A stretch of DNA of 64,000 bases, taken from Rhynchopus sp. YZ270_cl-10. Lineage: Eukaryota > Euglenozoa > Diplonemea > Diplonemida > Diplonemidae. The DNA lies in contig OZ037859.1 in the NCBI GenBank assembly GCA_964035575.1, forward strand, positions 1,116,001 to 1,180,000, given 5' to 3'. Below the pieces are notes generated by a model, which did not search any database, was not told the origin of the DNA, and saw only the letters and a list, made by a program, of their open reading frames with translations. A program made the position numbers and the translations under genes. This document shows, piece by piece, positions 41,102 through 53,438 of the stretch; within the stretch, counting starts at the first letter, position 1, and every line of letters starts with the position of its first letter.

Positions 41102-44066
41102 TTTAAACACGGATGCTGCCAGATCTGGCCAGATCTCCAGATCTGGGCCGCCCAGATCTGGCCAGATCTGGGAAAATTTTTTTTTTTTTTGAAAAAAAAT
41201 TTTTTCCCAGACGTCCCAGATCTGGCCAGATCTGGCCACATCTGGGAGATCTGGGACGTCTGGGAAAATTTTTTTTTCCAGGTACCCCCAATGACATAAC
41301 GAAGTATCGCTTGAAGTACCGTTCAATATACGTTGCTCGTGTGTGCAAGTTACGAAGTAGGACACACAAGGTATATCAAACGATAAATCAATCAGATAAA
41401 CGTTACATCATTGGAAAATTGTTGGCACCGCCGCCCTGTCTTCGTATTTATTACGTCGACAGGCCAAACAGCGTTGGGCTCAGAAGAAGCAGTGCAAAAC
41501 ACTGGGGATCAACATGAGAACCAACTCCCAACAACACAGGCTACCGAAGTAGCAGGTGGGGTGTTGCGGGTGTTTGGGGTGAAAGAAAATCGATTTTGGT
41601 AAGTTACAGCAGAAAATTCTTAAGTTTGCACAATTGAGAAGGGTGTTACCACTGCCTAATATTATTCGTACATGTGAACCGGTAAGGTCGAGAAGGGTGG
41701 ACACGGCATACAAGTACAAGTACAAGTAAGACGTACCTTCTACAAAGGCTGAATTCGCAATTCTTAAGGGATTGAATTCAGCCCCCACGTGGTGTTTTTG
41801 AGAAAATCATTCCATGGTATACAACTATGGTTCCCGAAGAATGATTCGCCCCTCCTCGTTCATGCAAACTTAAGAAAATTCTGAAGTAACTACAACCTGG
41901 CGTGCGGGTACAGATGCATTGCTTTGTTCTTTCCTCAAAGTCATGTGTGATCTCTCGGGTCTGTACTAAAGTCAGTGTTTAGATAAGCATCCACTTGACT
42001 CGTTCTAACAACCGTTGAAATCTAGAACAAAACAATACACTGCCCCTTCTCACACCAAGCCGCCATGCTTCAAGAGCATGCCCTGGGCAAAAATTACTGT
42101 GACAAAAATTAGTTTTCTGGGGGAACGCAATATTTTCTTGTGCCTAGTCCTCCGCAAGCAGAGGACAGACTTTCCGGATCCCGAAGTCGAATTTCTTGCA
42201 CTAGCTACGCTCCCTGGGTTAAATGGCTATAGCAGTGACTGACTAAGAGTTTCATAATAATTAGGGTGGTCTATGGGGTGGGTTAATGGAAAAGTTGGTA
42301 TATAAACCCGACTTTTACGATCGCCACCTGGTTTTGAAATAATTGCACCAGCTCTTCCGTCGGCACTGCTTCGCTGTTATGATGAAGGGTCGTCGGTTCG
42401 GGTACCTGTTAAGAGAAATTGAATGTAAAAGTAGAGACTACAACAAAAAAACAAACAAACAAACAAGAAGCCGCCCCGTACCCCTTAAACGTAAAAGTGA
42501 CATTTTTGTTGACAAAAAAAAAAAATAGCTAAAAAATAGCGAACATGTCGAAAAGGGAGAAAATCGGGGGGTTAAAAACATACCTTGCACTCGGCCCACT
42601 CTCCAGGTACAAAGAACATCACTGCACGACAAACCCACTACTACGATAGAAAATAACTATTTTTTACCGAACAGAAAGGTCGTTTTATTGATGAGTGTTT
42701 TCTGAGTGCACACTCAGTGGGGACAAAATGCAACACTTACCGAAAAAATTCTTTCTAAACACCCAAAAAAAAAACACCTCAGTCCACATCCGCTGGGGTC
42801 GCGAGATGGAAATATATGGTTTTACAGCTTTTGGGGGGTCTAGCGTGGGTCCCAGATGCATTTTGCAACGGGTCTGTGTGTGTGTGTGTGCCTCAACCGC
42901 TTCACAGTACCCTTTTTTGTAACTGAAAACGACGCATCCTGTACCTAAGTGCACTGAAGCCTTGCTTGCGTCCTCCTTCGTGGTTTTGGGCGTTCGCATG
43001 CGAGAATCATTATCGCATTCTCACATGTAATTCTCGCATCACGGAGAGGATTTTAGCGTTACGTGACCACAAAAAAAGTGCACAAAATTAGTTTGGTCAA
43101 AAATCACCTTGCACTTGTGAAGGAATTGCTGAGGAAATCTGAAATATGCGTGTTTTGGTACACAAAAGTGCGTTTTGGGTGGTTCTGAAGGGTCAAAACA
43201 CCAAAAAAAAACGTTTTTTTGCATTTTTGGTCACCCAAGGACCCACTATTTTGGTTGATATTTTTTTTTTTCCCTTTGCGAAAAAATACCCAAAAATCAC
43301 GGCTATAAAAACGCTAAGGAAAAATCGATTTTCATTTTTTGGGCAGAGAAGTGCGTTTTAGGCGCCCACAGATGGTCAAAACATCAAAATTTTTGTGTTT
43401 TTGGCATCTTTGGACACCCAAGGACCCACTATCAGGGGTGAATTTTTTTTGCCTGAGATTTGCCTTTGCCAGAAATCGAAGAAAAAAAAATTATGAAGGA
43501 AATTGCTAAGAAAAAGTCGAAATTGTGGGCCCCTGTACTGCATATGGCGGTACCAGATCGTCAAAACACCCGACTCTTGCGTTTTTTTGCACTTTTTGGT
43601 ACACAAAAACCCTGCTCAGGGGTCAAAATTTTCCCGGAAAAAAAAAATTTTTTTTTTTTCGAGATTTTTCAAAAATCGACTTGTCTTTGGTAAAAACCAT
43701 GAAATTTCGGGTTCGCAAAACCACGTTTTAGACCCCCACAGATGCTCAAAAGTGCCAAATTTTGCTTTAAATGGCCTCAAATCGTCGAAATTAGCCCTTT
43801 TTAGGGGCGAAAAAAAAAATTCGAGAGTCCCTGTCCCTGGGAGACAATAGCCAGAAATCTGAGGGAAAAAAAAAACTGGCCAGATTTCCAGATCTGGCCA
43901 GATCTGGGGAGTTTTTTTTTTTTTTTGAAAAAAAAAATTTCCCAGATTCCCAGATCTGGCCAGATCTGGCCAGATCTGGAAACAAGATCTCCACATCTGG
44001 AAAACGAGCCAGATCTGGGAAATTGGCCCCCAAATCTGGCCAGATCTGGCAGCATCCGTGTTTAAA
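41102..44066. mobile_element. 3-kb element, AGATCT-type palindromic termini
   Basis: The ends TTTAAACACGGATGCTGCC and its inverse enclose arrays of AGATCTGGCC (about 41120-41250 and 43880-44050), partly separated by T/A runs. TTAA lies at both borders, so a TTAA target duplication is possible. The core 41291-42660 is shared with the element at 47188-50021. A degraded piece of the foldback-transposon arm lies at 42725-42870, and degenerate repeats of roughly 200 bp (ACCCAAGGACCCACTAT) fill 43030-43830. No long frame is present, so it is non-autonomous. Confidence 0.7.
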
Positions 44067-44208
44067 GGTAAGGATACACCCCTAAAACCCCCCCACCCAT
44101 TAGCTACATTGTGCACAGCACACACACGCACATCGCATGAAGCGACTAACATGAGAACGAAAAAAGAAGAGGAAAAAAAAAGAGCTCGGGAGCCCATTTA
44201 ATTCTTTG

Positions 44209-44515
44209 TGTGCAGGTACTCCTTCGCCGCGGAGTTCTTCTTCCCGATCGCTTCCAGTATCTCGTTGAACGCCCTGTGGGTGGTACAACGCTCCACCGTC
44301 TCCTTCCTGAATTTCGCCACTGTTCTTTTGAGGTGAGTGTCTTTGCAGTTTGCAACAGTCCCCACCAGTGCCGTGGTGGGTCTTCGTCGCGGCGTCAGCC
44401 TCCTCCAACTTCAGCAGGTAGTTGGCAACCTGCCTCCCCGGAACCCCACCTCTCCTTCACGCTGGCCTTTATGGCCCGACCTTCACGCACCCACGTCCCA
44501 CCCTTCTGCATGGGC
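44209..44515 (-). pseudogene. Broken coding fragment, Lys/Glu-rich C-terminus
   Basis: On the minus strand the last 45 codons read LKRTVAKFRKETVERC, THRAFNEILEAIGKKNSA and AKEYLHTKN then stop, with good codon-like composition. Upstream pieces in other frames (MQKGGTWVREGRAIKASVKE; VANYLLKLEEADAATKTHH) look like the same protein, so either two frameshifts or very short introns separate them. No family is recognised. It lies among mobile elements and may be a captured or dying host gene. Confidence 0.4.
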
Positions 44516-44565
44516 TCGACTGAGATGCGTTTTAGCACGTTTCAACTACTCTTTTTTTTTACGCC

Positions 44566-44970
44566 CATTCTTTTGAAAATGTGTCAGTAGGGTAACCAGG
44601 GGGTAATAACAAATATCTACTCCACTAATCGGGTCGAGAAAAAATGTCGTGAATTCAGAGAGGGTTGTCGTTCGGTTCAAAACGCACGTTTTGAAGCGAT
44701 CTGAGCCTTTTTTGCACCTTCAAATGCGAGAATCCGTTTTTGAAAAAGTGACTTTTTGGCTGATGTTGACTGAGGGTGTGATATGACTATACCAGGTTGT
44801 AAAAAAATAGGGTCGATAATTTTCGGATTGGAAAGAGCGGTCGCGAAAAAGCCCAAATAAGGCGTTTTCGTTTTCGTTTTTAAATTTTCTAATTTTTTAG
44901 ATGCACCCTGCAAGACACCCAAAAATACACCTGGAAACAGGGAAAAATACTCTGTTATTAAAAAAAAACG
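44566..44970. repeat. 405-bp repeat X, copy 1
   Basis: Starts ACGCCCATTCTTTTGAAAA and is practically identical to 53533-53940, the left end of the element at 53532-56453. Copy 1 lacks a matching right end and so looks like a solo end. Confidence 0.75.
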
Positions 44971-45084
44971 TGAAAATTTAAAGCACTAAAATTTTGTCCA
45001 TTTTTCCGTATATCCCCCACCACAGCCCGGGATTGGCTCGGAAATGTCACAAAACGGCGAAAAACCCCCAAAGAAAAATACAAA

Positions 45085-46911
45085 ATATATAAGGGGTAAT
45101 TATCATAACACCCACGTTACTAATACCCATTTACGATAATACCCACTGGGTATTATCGTAAACTTTTTGGGTATTATCGTAAACTTTTTGGGTATTAGTT
45201 TTGGGTATTATCGTAAACTTTTTGGGTATTATCGTAAACTTTTTGGGTATTACCCAGTTGCAGGTTGGGTAGTACCCAGGCACCCAGGCACCCAGGTACC
45301 CAGGTACCCAGGTCCAGGAACAGGAACAGGTACCCAGGAACAGGAAAAAAGTCGTGAAAGAGCAACCACAGCTCCACATGACAAACACAAAAGTGTCCAG
45401 TCACGTGGGGCATTCATGCACTGAGGAGATAATGATCCAACAATTTACAAGAAAGATTACTTAACCTACTGCTGGAAATTGCCAGGTCGTAGTAACACAC
45501 AAAGTGTGCCTCCGTTCGGGAAGACCGGATATTCTAGAGACCAAAAAGGCCTCAAGAATATCTTCCGGTAGTCAAGGTAGAACCGAGTGAACGGCCCAAG
45601 ACCCCCGTGGAGAAGTTAAATGTTGTAATGCTATCAGGTAGAAACTGCGAACACTGTCTTACCCTCCTCAATGCATGGTGGAAGATGTCTTACACAACCA
45701 ATATCCTGTACCCAGGTACCCATATTCCCAGACCCACGCAGTACCACGTCGCAGTACTACGCAAAATTTACCACCAGACCCTGTCTTCGTGCACCTTAAG
45801 TACAACGCCGCAGACAGGCCAAACATGCGTTGGACTCAGAGGAATGCCCGCTGTGCAGTGTATCAAACATGAGAACCAACTCCCAGCAACAAGGGGCGCC
45901 TTTTGGCGGGCGTTGTTGAGGGTGTTTGGGGTGCAAAGTTTTCCACAATTTTGATGCGCGGGTACAGAAGTGTTGTCTTGTTCTTTCATCTCTAGGAATG
46001 TAAATGTCAATCGCGTTTAACTACCACTAGGGCTTGTTCAGTGAACCCACAAGGGGTCGAAGGGGGTTGGTTATCCCGTATCTATCAAAGGTTGTGTCGA
46101 CCAGGCGAAACCACTATGTTACGCTGTACGTTGTTAAATCCGAAGAAATAACACTTTAGCAGCCGCAGGAAGTTTGCTAAAAAGAGTGCCTCACGCTACA
46201 CAAACCACCACCCGCGATTGACTTAGATGTTATAACAAAGAGAATTCAGAACAAAACAACACCCTGCCCCATACACACTAAATTGTCATGCTTCAAGAAC
46301 ATGCCTGGGCCAAAATTACTATGACGAAAAGGCAACAAGACCACCCACAAGGAGTGTGAATTGTGCACTGGTTTTCTGGGGGAACGCAATATTTTCTTGT
46401 GTCTAGTCCTCCGCGAGCAGAGGACAGACTTTCCGGAAGGTTTCCAAAGTCGAATTTCTGGCACTAGCTATGCTCCCTGGGTTAATGGCTATAGCAGTGA
46501 CTGACTAAATGTTCCCACCCAGGTCTTCGTGTGTTGAGGTGTAGAATGTCGGAGACGGAGAAGCGCAATCGCTGATGCAGTTCAGATTTCGCGATCCTGT
46601 GATGAGTGTAAATGTGGGTGTAATTAAGTTATGTCACTTGGAGAAAGATTAATTGCTAATTGTCAAGAAAAATGGTTACCCTGAATTTGAGGATGTAAGA
46701 CAGGGATGCAAAAAGTTGTGTAAAAACCCCCATATATTTAGTGAAAATTGTATTTTCTCTGGGGTCGATGAAACCATACCTTGTCTGCACATTCACCAGC
46801 GTGCGAGCGCCTCTGATACCTTGCGCGAGTAGCCAGCTAAATCACATCGTACCTGGGTACCTGGGTAATACCCAAATAGTTTACGATAATACCCAAAAAC
46901 TTTACGATAAT
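45085..46911. mobile_element. 1.8-kb element, TATTATCGTAAA-type termini
   Basis: Left end has repeated GGGTATTATCGTAAAC units (45106-45255) and CCCAGGTA units (45270-45345). The right end (46850-46911) has the same units inverted (CCTGGGTAA, TTTACGATAATACCC). The middle (about 45480-46510) is a divergent copy of the core shared by the elements at 41102 and 47188. The outermost 58 bp (ATAACACCCACGTTACTAAT onward) recur inverted at 53455-53513, so an older 8.4-kb unit may have been split by later insertions. Confidence 0.55.
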
Positions 46912-47160
46912 CATAGATGGAACGCCCATATGGGCAGCTGCTAATATGGGCACCCCAAAAAACAGGATATGGGCAATATGGGCGCCCATATTGCCCATAT
47001 GGGCGGATATGGGCAAAAAAGGCGCCCATATCCGCCCATATCCCGCCCATATTTTACATATTTTAATGCGCCCATATCGGGAAAAAGCGCCCATATTTTG
47101 GATATGGGCGCCCATATCCGGATATGGGCGCCCATATCCAAAATATGGGCGCCCATTTTT
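46912..47160. repeat. CATATGGGCGCCCATA palindrome array, left copy
   Basis: Many alternating CCCATATGGGC and GGGCGCCCAT palindromes, then a long T-run. Its outer border (GATGGAACGCCCATATGGGC) is the inverse of 53411-53438. Confidence 0.75.
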
Positions 47161-47187
47161 TTTTTTTTTTTTTTTTTTTTACACAAG

Positions 47188-50021
47188 CACGGTGGCCCAT
47201 TCCTACCCTTAGGGTAGGGTCCGCGGGGGGTACCCAAGGGGGTACCCCCCAGACTACCCCATGGGGTACCCCATGGGGTACCCCATGGGGTACCCCCCAA
47301 ATCTGAGGGGTACCCCATGGGGTACCCCCCAGACTACCCCCGGGGGTACCCCCCGGGGTACCCCGCGCGGACCCTGACTGGCACTGGGGGTACACAGGTA
47401 CACAGGTACACAGGTACACAGGTACAGCCAGAGTGCCAGAGTGCCAGAGTCAAGGGTCCGCGCGGGGTCCGCCCCCCGATGACATAACGAAGTATCGCTT
47501 GAAAATACCGTTCAATATATGTTGCTTGGTGTGCATGAAGAAGGACACACAAGGTATATCAAACGATAAATCAATCAGATAAACGTTACATCATCGGAAA
47601 ATTGTTGGCACCGCCCCCCTGTCTTCGTATTTATTACCCCGTCGACAGGCCAAACAGTGTTGGGCTCAGAAGAAGCAGTGCAAGACAGTCACTGGGGATC
47701 AACATGAGAACCAACTCCCAACAACACAGGCTACCGAAGTAGCAGGTGGGGTGTTGCGGGTGTTTGGGGTGAGAAAATCGATTTTGGTAAGTTGCAGCAG
47801 AACATTCTTAAGTTCGCACTAGTCGAGAGAGGCTTACCCGCTGCAGTGAAGCAGTGCACCCATTTAAGGGTGGAGAAGCGTGACACGCACATACAAGTAT
47901 GTACGTTACTTCAACAAAGGCTGAATTCTGGTAATTCTAAGGGATGTGAATTCAGCCACCACGCAGGTAGTGTTTTAAGGTTCCTCGCTTTGTGCTGCAC
48001 AGCGGACTAATGACACAAAGGAGTTGCCCCCGCTCTCTTTCGCGCAAACTTAAGAAAATTCTGAAGTAACTACAACCTGGCGTGCGGGTACAGATGCATT
48101 GCTTTGTTCTTTCCTCAAAGTCATATCTGATCTCTCGGGTCTGTTCTAAAGTCAGTGTTTAGATAAGCATCCACTTGACTCGTTCTAACAACCGTTGAAA
48201 TCTAGAACAAAACAATACGCTGCCCCTTCTCACACCAAGCCGCCATGCTTCAAGAGCATGCCCTGGGCAAAAATTACTGTGACAAAAATTGGTTTTCTGG
48301 GGGAACGCGATATTTCTTGTGCCTGCTGTAGTCCTCCGCAAGAGCAGAGGACAGACTTTCCGGATCCCGAAGCCAAATTTTTTGCACTAGCTATGCTCCC
48401 TAATGGCTATAGCAGTGACTGACTAAGAGTTTCATAATAATTGAGGTGGTCTATGGGGTGGGTTAATGGAAAAATTGGTTTAAAAACCCAACTTTTGCGG
48501 TCGCCACCTGGTTTGAAATAATTGCACCAGCTCTTCCATCGGCACTGTTTCGCTGTCACGATGAAGGGTCGTCGGTTCGGGTACCTGTTGAGAGAAATTG
48601 AGTGCAAAAGTAGAGACTACAACAAAAAAAATCAAACAAACAAACAAGAAGCCGCTCCGTACCTCTTCCATGCAAAAAAGAAAGTAAAAGACTGCCCTTC
48701 CTCAGTCCGGAAGTAGCACCTCATCCGGTTCCCTGACGTAAAAGAGTTGTAGAGGTTACGAGATGCCATGATAAAAAAGTAAAAGTGACAATTTTGACAA
48801 TAAAAATATGCTTCGATTGACATCCGAGCGGGACAAAGGCGAAAAGGGGGAGCGGGGGGGTGTAAAAACCGGGGCTTAAAAACATACCTTGCAGCACTCG
48901 CTCGGCCTACTCTCCAGGTACGAGAACATCACTGCACGAACAATCCCACTGATACTGATACCTGCATTCTATTTGTTGCCACATGGTAAAAATGACCAAA
49001 ACTTCGACCAATTTTTTTTTCTTCACAATTTGCTCATTGAGACTTTGGATTTTTTGGGCCATTTATGACCTACCACGCTCGATTTTGGGCGAGAAGAAAA
49101 AAAAATTTGGGTCAAAAATCGAGGCGTCTTTGGTAAAATCACGACTTTTCGGGCGCGAAACCACGTTTTAGACCCCCACAGATGCTCAAAAGTGCCAAAT
49201 TTTGCTTTTAATGGCCTCAAAGGATCACGGGAGCACCCCTCGTAATTACGAGGGCTCCCCACGCCGTGACGTCGTCATTGCGCGCGTAATTTCCCACGTA
49301 TGCGGGCGTGGTTGGTCATAAAATGGCCCAAAAACCCCAAACAAAACCTCAGATTGACCAAATCGAGGAAAAATTGTCAAGTCGAAATTTCAGCCAAAAT
49401 ACGGTCATTTTGGTTATACCCCGCGGTGTATGCAGTAGCTAGAACACGTACACAGCTAAGTTCCTAAGCGATTTCCTTCACATTTTTCATGAAAAATTGG
49501 TCAAAAATCGACTTGTCTTTGGTAAAAAAACCACGAAAAATCGGCTGCGCAAAACCACGTTTTAGACCCCCACAGATGCTCAAAAGTGCCAATTTTTGCT
49601 TTTAATGGCCTCAAATCGTCGAAATTAGGCCTATATAGGGCAAAAAAAAATTTTTGAGAGTCCCTTTCCCTGGGAGGCAATAGCCACCGGGTGTGCAGGG
49701 GGTACCCCGGGGGGTACCCCCCAGGGTCCGCGGGGGTACCCCATGGGGTACCCCCGCGGACCCTGAGGGGTACCCCCGCGGACCCTGGGGGGTACCCCTC
49801 GTACCCCCGCGGACCCTGGGGGGTACCCCTCGGGGTACCCCAAACCCCCCAAAGGGTACCCCGCGCGGACCCTACCCAACCCTGTGGGGTACCCCCTGGG
49901 GTAGCCCACGCGAGGGGGTACCCCCCGCGGACCCTACCCTGTGTGGTACCCTACCCTGCGGGGTACCCCTTTTGGGGGTACCCCCGGGGGTACCCCCAAA
50001 AGGGTCTGCTGGGCCACCGTG
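47188..50021. mobile_element. 2.8-kb element, GGTACC-type palindromic termini
   Basis: Ends CACGGTGGCCCA and TGGGCCACCGTG are exact inverses. They lead into arrays of GGGGTACCCC (47215-47380 and 49695-50000) with GTCCGCGG blocks. The core 47480-48955 matches 41291-42660 of the AGATCT element almost throughout with small indels, and both have CCCTGGGAGRCAATAGCC just inside the right array, yet the arrays themselves are unrelated. No transposase frame is present. Confidence 0.7.
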
Positions 50022-50765
50022 AGTGTTTTTGAGGCCTGCTCACTGCACCCTGGGCACCCTTCTGGGACCAAAAAGTCAAAAAAAGCAAGAATTGGGCTGT
50101 TTTGAGCATCTAGAGTTTATTCCCCGGCCATTTTCTGCACCACCAGTGCATTTTGTATGGGCCAGCGCCTTGTCAAAAAATCGAAAAATCTCAAAAAAAA
50201 AATTTTTTTTTTCGGGAAAATTTCGACCCCTGAGTTGGGTTTTTGGGCACCAAAAAGTGCAAAAAAACGCAAAAATCGGATGTTTTGACGATCTGGGGTA
50301 CGTACCACCCTGTGCACTACTACAGGGGCCCACAATTTCGACATTTCCTTAGCAAATTCCTTCCAGGGGTGGGCGGGCACCCTGGGGTTTTTTCCATTTT
50401 TTTGGATCGGGCACCCGGGTTTTTTCTAAGGATTTTTACAGGCAATTTTTGGATTTTTCTGAGAGCACGCTGCCCCCCTGCCGAAATATGTTCTCGGTTT
50501 TCCCTTTTCGGGGGGGTTTTTTTGGCCTTTTTCGGGTTTTCCGAGCTTTTACCCTCACTGTCACGGGGTCATTTTGAAAAAATGGGCAAGTTCTTGGCTG
50601 ATACACGTTTTGGTCATTACCACCAGCGAGTCGCTTAGCGGGGTTAAATTGAACTATGATTCTGGACCCACTGTAACGTGAACCGCCCCCTCGAAATTCA
50701 AGAAGGGGTCCTAAACCCGGGCGCGCTACGCGCTACGTGCACCCCGAATGTTCGGGAGGAATATA

Positions 50766-50905
50766 AAACGGCGCCGCAGGCGAAAAAAGAAATAGGGTAC
50801 AGTATAAAAAATGCAGCTTTACACCACAAAGCCACTCAGCGAATCCTTTTTTGCAGAGCAAAAAAGGGAAAATGGCGCCGCAGGCAAATTTTTTTATAAG
50901 GTGCA
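50766..50905. repeat. GGCGCCGCAGGC-bordered repeat, copy 2
   Basis: Two GGCGCCGCAGGC motifs flank about 110 bp including TTTACACCAC and CCTTTTTTGC; the same arrangement is found at 32438-32590 inside the 1.65-kb TIR element. Confidence 0.65.
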
Positions 50906-51849
50906 GCCCTGGGCGGCGCGGAATTATTTTCTTTTTCGTTCCTCAGTGCCGTCAGGGCCTGCCCAAGTGCGCCAACGCAATGCACTTTGCTACCACCGTG
51001 GTGGCGAGCACTTGCAGCACTGCAAGAAGCAAGGTTCCCTCGACGTTTGCAGTCACACGCACCATACTGTATTATTATTTATTCTGTTGTGCGGGAGGTG
51101 AAAGGGACGAGACCGAAGGAAGCGGGGTGGAGACTTTTTTTGTTCATTATGGCTTGGTACCGCACTCCCCGGGCAGAGTGCGAGTTATTCTCAGCCACAC
51201 GAGGCCCGGCCCGACCCCCCAGACTTTTTCCCCTAAGAAAAACCCTTAGAAAAATAAATTTTCCCCGTATAAAATCCTTAGAAAAAATAATTTTCCCCCC
51301 GTGTAAAATCCTTAGAAAAAATAAAATAAAATCAAAATCGGGCCCCGGGCACCCACTTTAGGCCCAGGCCTGAATTCCTTCACAATTTTTTTTTTTTTTT
51401 GATTTTGGCAAAGGCAAATCTCAGGCAAAAAAAAATCACTCCTGATAGTGGGTCCTTGGGTGTCCAAAGATGCAAAAACCCCAAAAAATTTGATTTTTTG
51501 ACCATCTGTGGGCACCTAAAACGCATTTCTCTGCCCAAAAAATGAATATCGATTTTTCCTTAGCGTTCTAAAAGCCGTGATTTTTCAGTTTTTTTTCGCA
51601 AAGGGGGAAAAAAAATTCACCCAAAATAGTGGGTCCTTGGGTGACCAAAAATGCAAAAAAAACGCAAAATTTTGGTGTTTTGACCTTTAGAAGCACCCAA
51701 ATCGCACTTTTGTGTCGCGCATTTCAGATTTCTTAGCAATTCCTTCGCAAGTCCACGTCGATTTTTGACCATTTTTTTTGTTTTTGCCCAGAATCGGGTG
51801 TGGTAGACCATAACATGGGCCTTGGGCCCCTGTTCTTTGCCAACATGAA

Positions 51850-52065
51850 ATCAACGCTGGATGCATTGAGGTGGGTTTGGACAAGCTTTCTTTCTGGGTG
51901 TTCTCAACGGAAGCCTGGGAGAAGATCTTCTTAACGCCTTCGGGGTACAGCTGTTGCCCGTCTTCCGTGCGTTCTGGGCCTGCGGTACCACCCCCTCGAC
52001 GATCGGTTCGCACACGTACCCCTCGTCTCGAAGCATGCGCGGAGAATTTGCAGGGGTCAGTGTAA
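51850..52065 (-). pseudogene. Broken coding fragment of unknown family
   Basis: On the minus strand, MLRDEGYVCEPIVEGVVPQA and NARKT in one frame are followed in another by QLYPEGVKKIFSQASVENTQ and KESLSKPT. The composition is GC-rich and gene-like, unlike its surroundings. One frameshift is needed to connect the two. It is probably a host gene piece carried within repeats. Confidence 0.35.
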
Positions 52066-52175
52066 CCACACCCGCGACGAAGTGGTGTGTCTGGGTATTT
52101 AATTAATTGCGAATCGCTGGACACCCCCTTAAAAAAGAGAGCGTAGTGTGCATCCTCGGGTGTCTACACTACACT

Positions 52176-52198
52176 ACGATTTCTAAAGCTACAGTTTC
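52176..52198 (+). other. Spliced-leader-like sequence
   Basis: ACGATTT and then AAAGCTACAGTTTC resemble, with about two differences, the middle of the Diplonema spliced leader as I recall it; the expected TGTACTTTATTG end is missing (CCCACTCTACC instead). It is thus not an intact leader gene. The recollection was not checked against a database. Confidence 0.35.
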
Positions 52199-53244
52199 CC
52201 CACTCTACCTTTTTTGAAATGAAGGCAGTCTCTTACCTGTAACCTCCAAAACCCTTATTAGCATGTAGCCGTGCATGGTGTATAACAAGTACAACACTTT
52301 AATGCGGACTACCCCTTTTAAGGTTCTTTTCTTCCTAAAAGTTGCTCTCAAGGGTTGAGGACGAATGACGTAGTACAGGCTTCGGCCAGACCCGAATTCT
52401 CCCACCTGGTGGGTTTACTCGGCGATTGTCGACACAACAAAAAATCCCAAAGGACTTTGTTGGTCGCCTTACTCATTTGGATCACAACGGTATGTATATG
52501 CTACTCATTACAATGTTAGCCACTTCTATTGCCAGACACCGGGGCAAATAGTAAGTGCAAAAAAACTGCTTTTTGGAAACCAGGAAAACATGGTGGACAC
52601 TCCACTCCACGTGCGGACATGTTTGGCACTTCTGCATGCGTGCAGTATCCAAATGTGTCCCCGTGGGACCAAAGTGATAAAGATGTGTCCACTGTGTACA
52701 GGGAAAAAACTTTGCGCTCCCCCGGACAGTGCACAATTCAACACCCCTTGTGGGTGGTCTTGTTGCCTTTTGGAACAACAACAATTTTTTTTCACGTTGT
52801 TGTATTTTGGCCAGGCATGCTCTTGAAAGCATGACAATTTGATTGCGTATGGACAAAGCAAAGAACCAAGTATGAATTCTGAGTTGAAGTCTGAGAGATG
52901 TTGTGGGAAGGGGAGTTCGCTCCTTTCAACGATGACCTCGTTGTTCTTCAATAGGCTTGTCTTAACCGACCACATAAATAAAATTGTGCCGGCCTCGAAG
53001 GAATTCTAAGCACGCCCGCGTGGTAGCTAAACACGACTCTCTCTCAATTCAACAAAGAAGGAATACTTGGTAATTTGTGGAGCACCCGTGCATGAAAATT
53101 GTAAAACTTTGCGCCCCACGTTGCCCCAGAACACGGCTTCCTTGGAACCGGTTCTGGCCCAACGTGGACTGCCTGCTCACCCTTTCCCGGGTGGCTGGTG
53201 GTTTTTGGCATAATTTTCGGGCTCCGGCCCCAGCCCCCATTAAT

Positions 53245-53438
53245 AAGATTGGGCGCCCATATTGAAACATGGGCGCCCATATCCGAAATATGGGCCACCT
53301 TAAAAAATATGGGCCCGTAGCCCATATTTGAAAATGTGCCCATATCCGCCCAAATTTACGCCCATATGGGCATATGGGCACATTTTTTCCGCCCATATTG
53401 CCCATATTTTTTGGTGCCCATATGGGCGTTCCATCTAT
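53245..53438. repeat. CATATGGGCGCCCATA palindrome array, right copy
   Basis: GGGCGCCCATAT and CCCATATGGGC palindromes, inverted relative to 46912-47160, so the two arrays enclose the GGTACC element and the mosaic as outer termini. Confidence 0.7.

Larger units (their letters stand above)
50022..53240. other. Mosaic of inverted element pieces
   Basis: No intact CDS. 50200-50370 and 51380-51690 are inverted relatives of 43190-43620. 52500-52880 is an inverted divergent copy of the element core (compare 46250-46390). It also holds the GGCGCCGCAGGC repeat (50766-50905), a broken coding fragment (51850-52065, minus) and a spliced-leader-like stretch (52176-52198). Confidence 0.5.
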
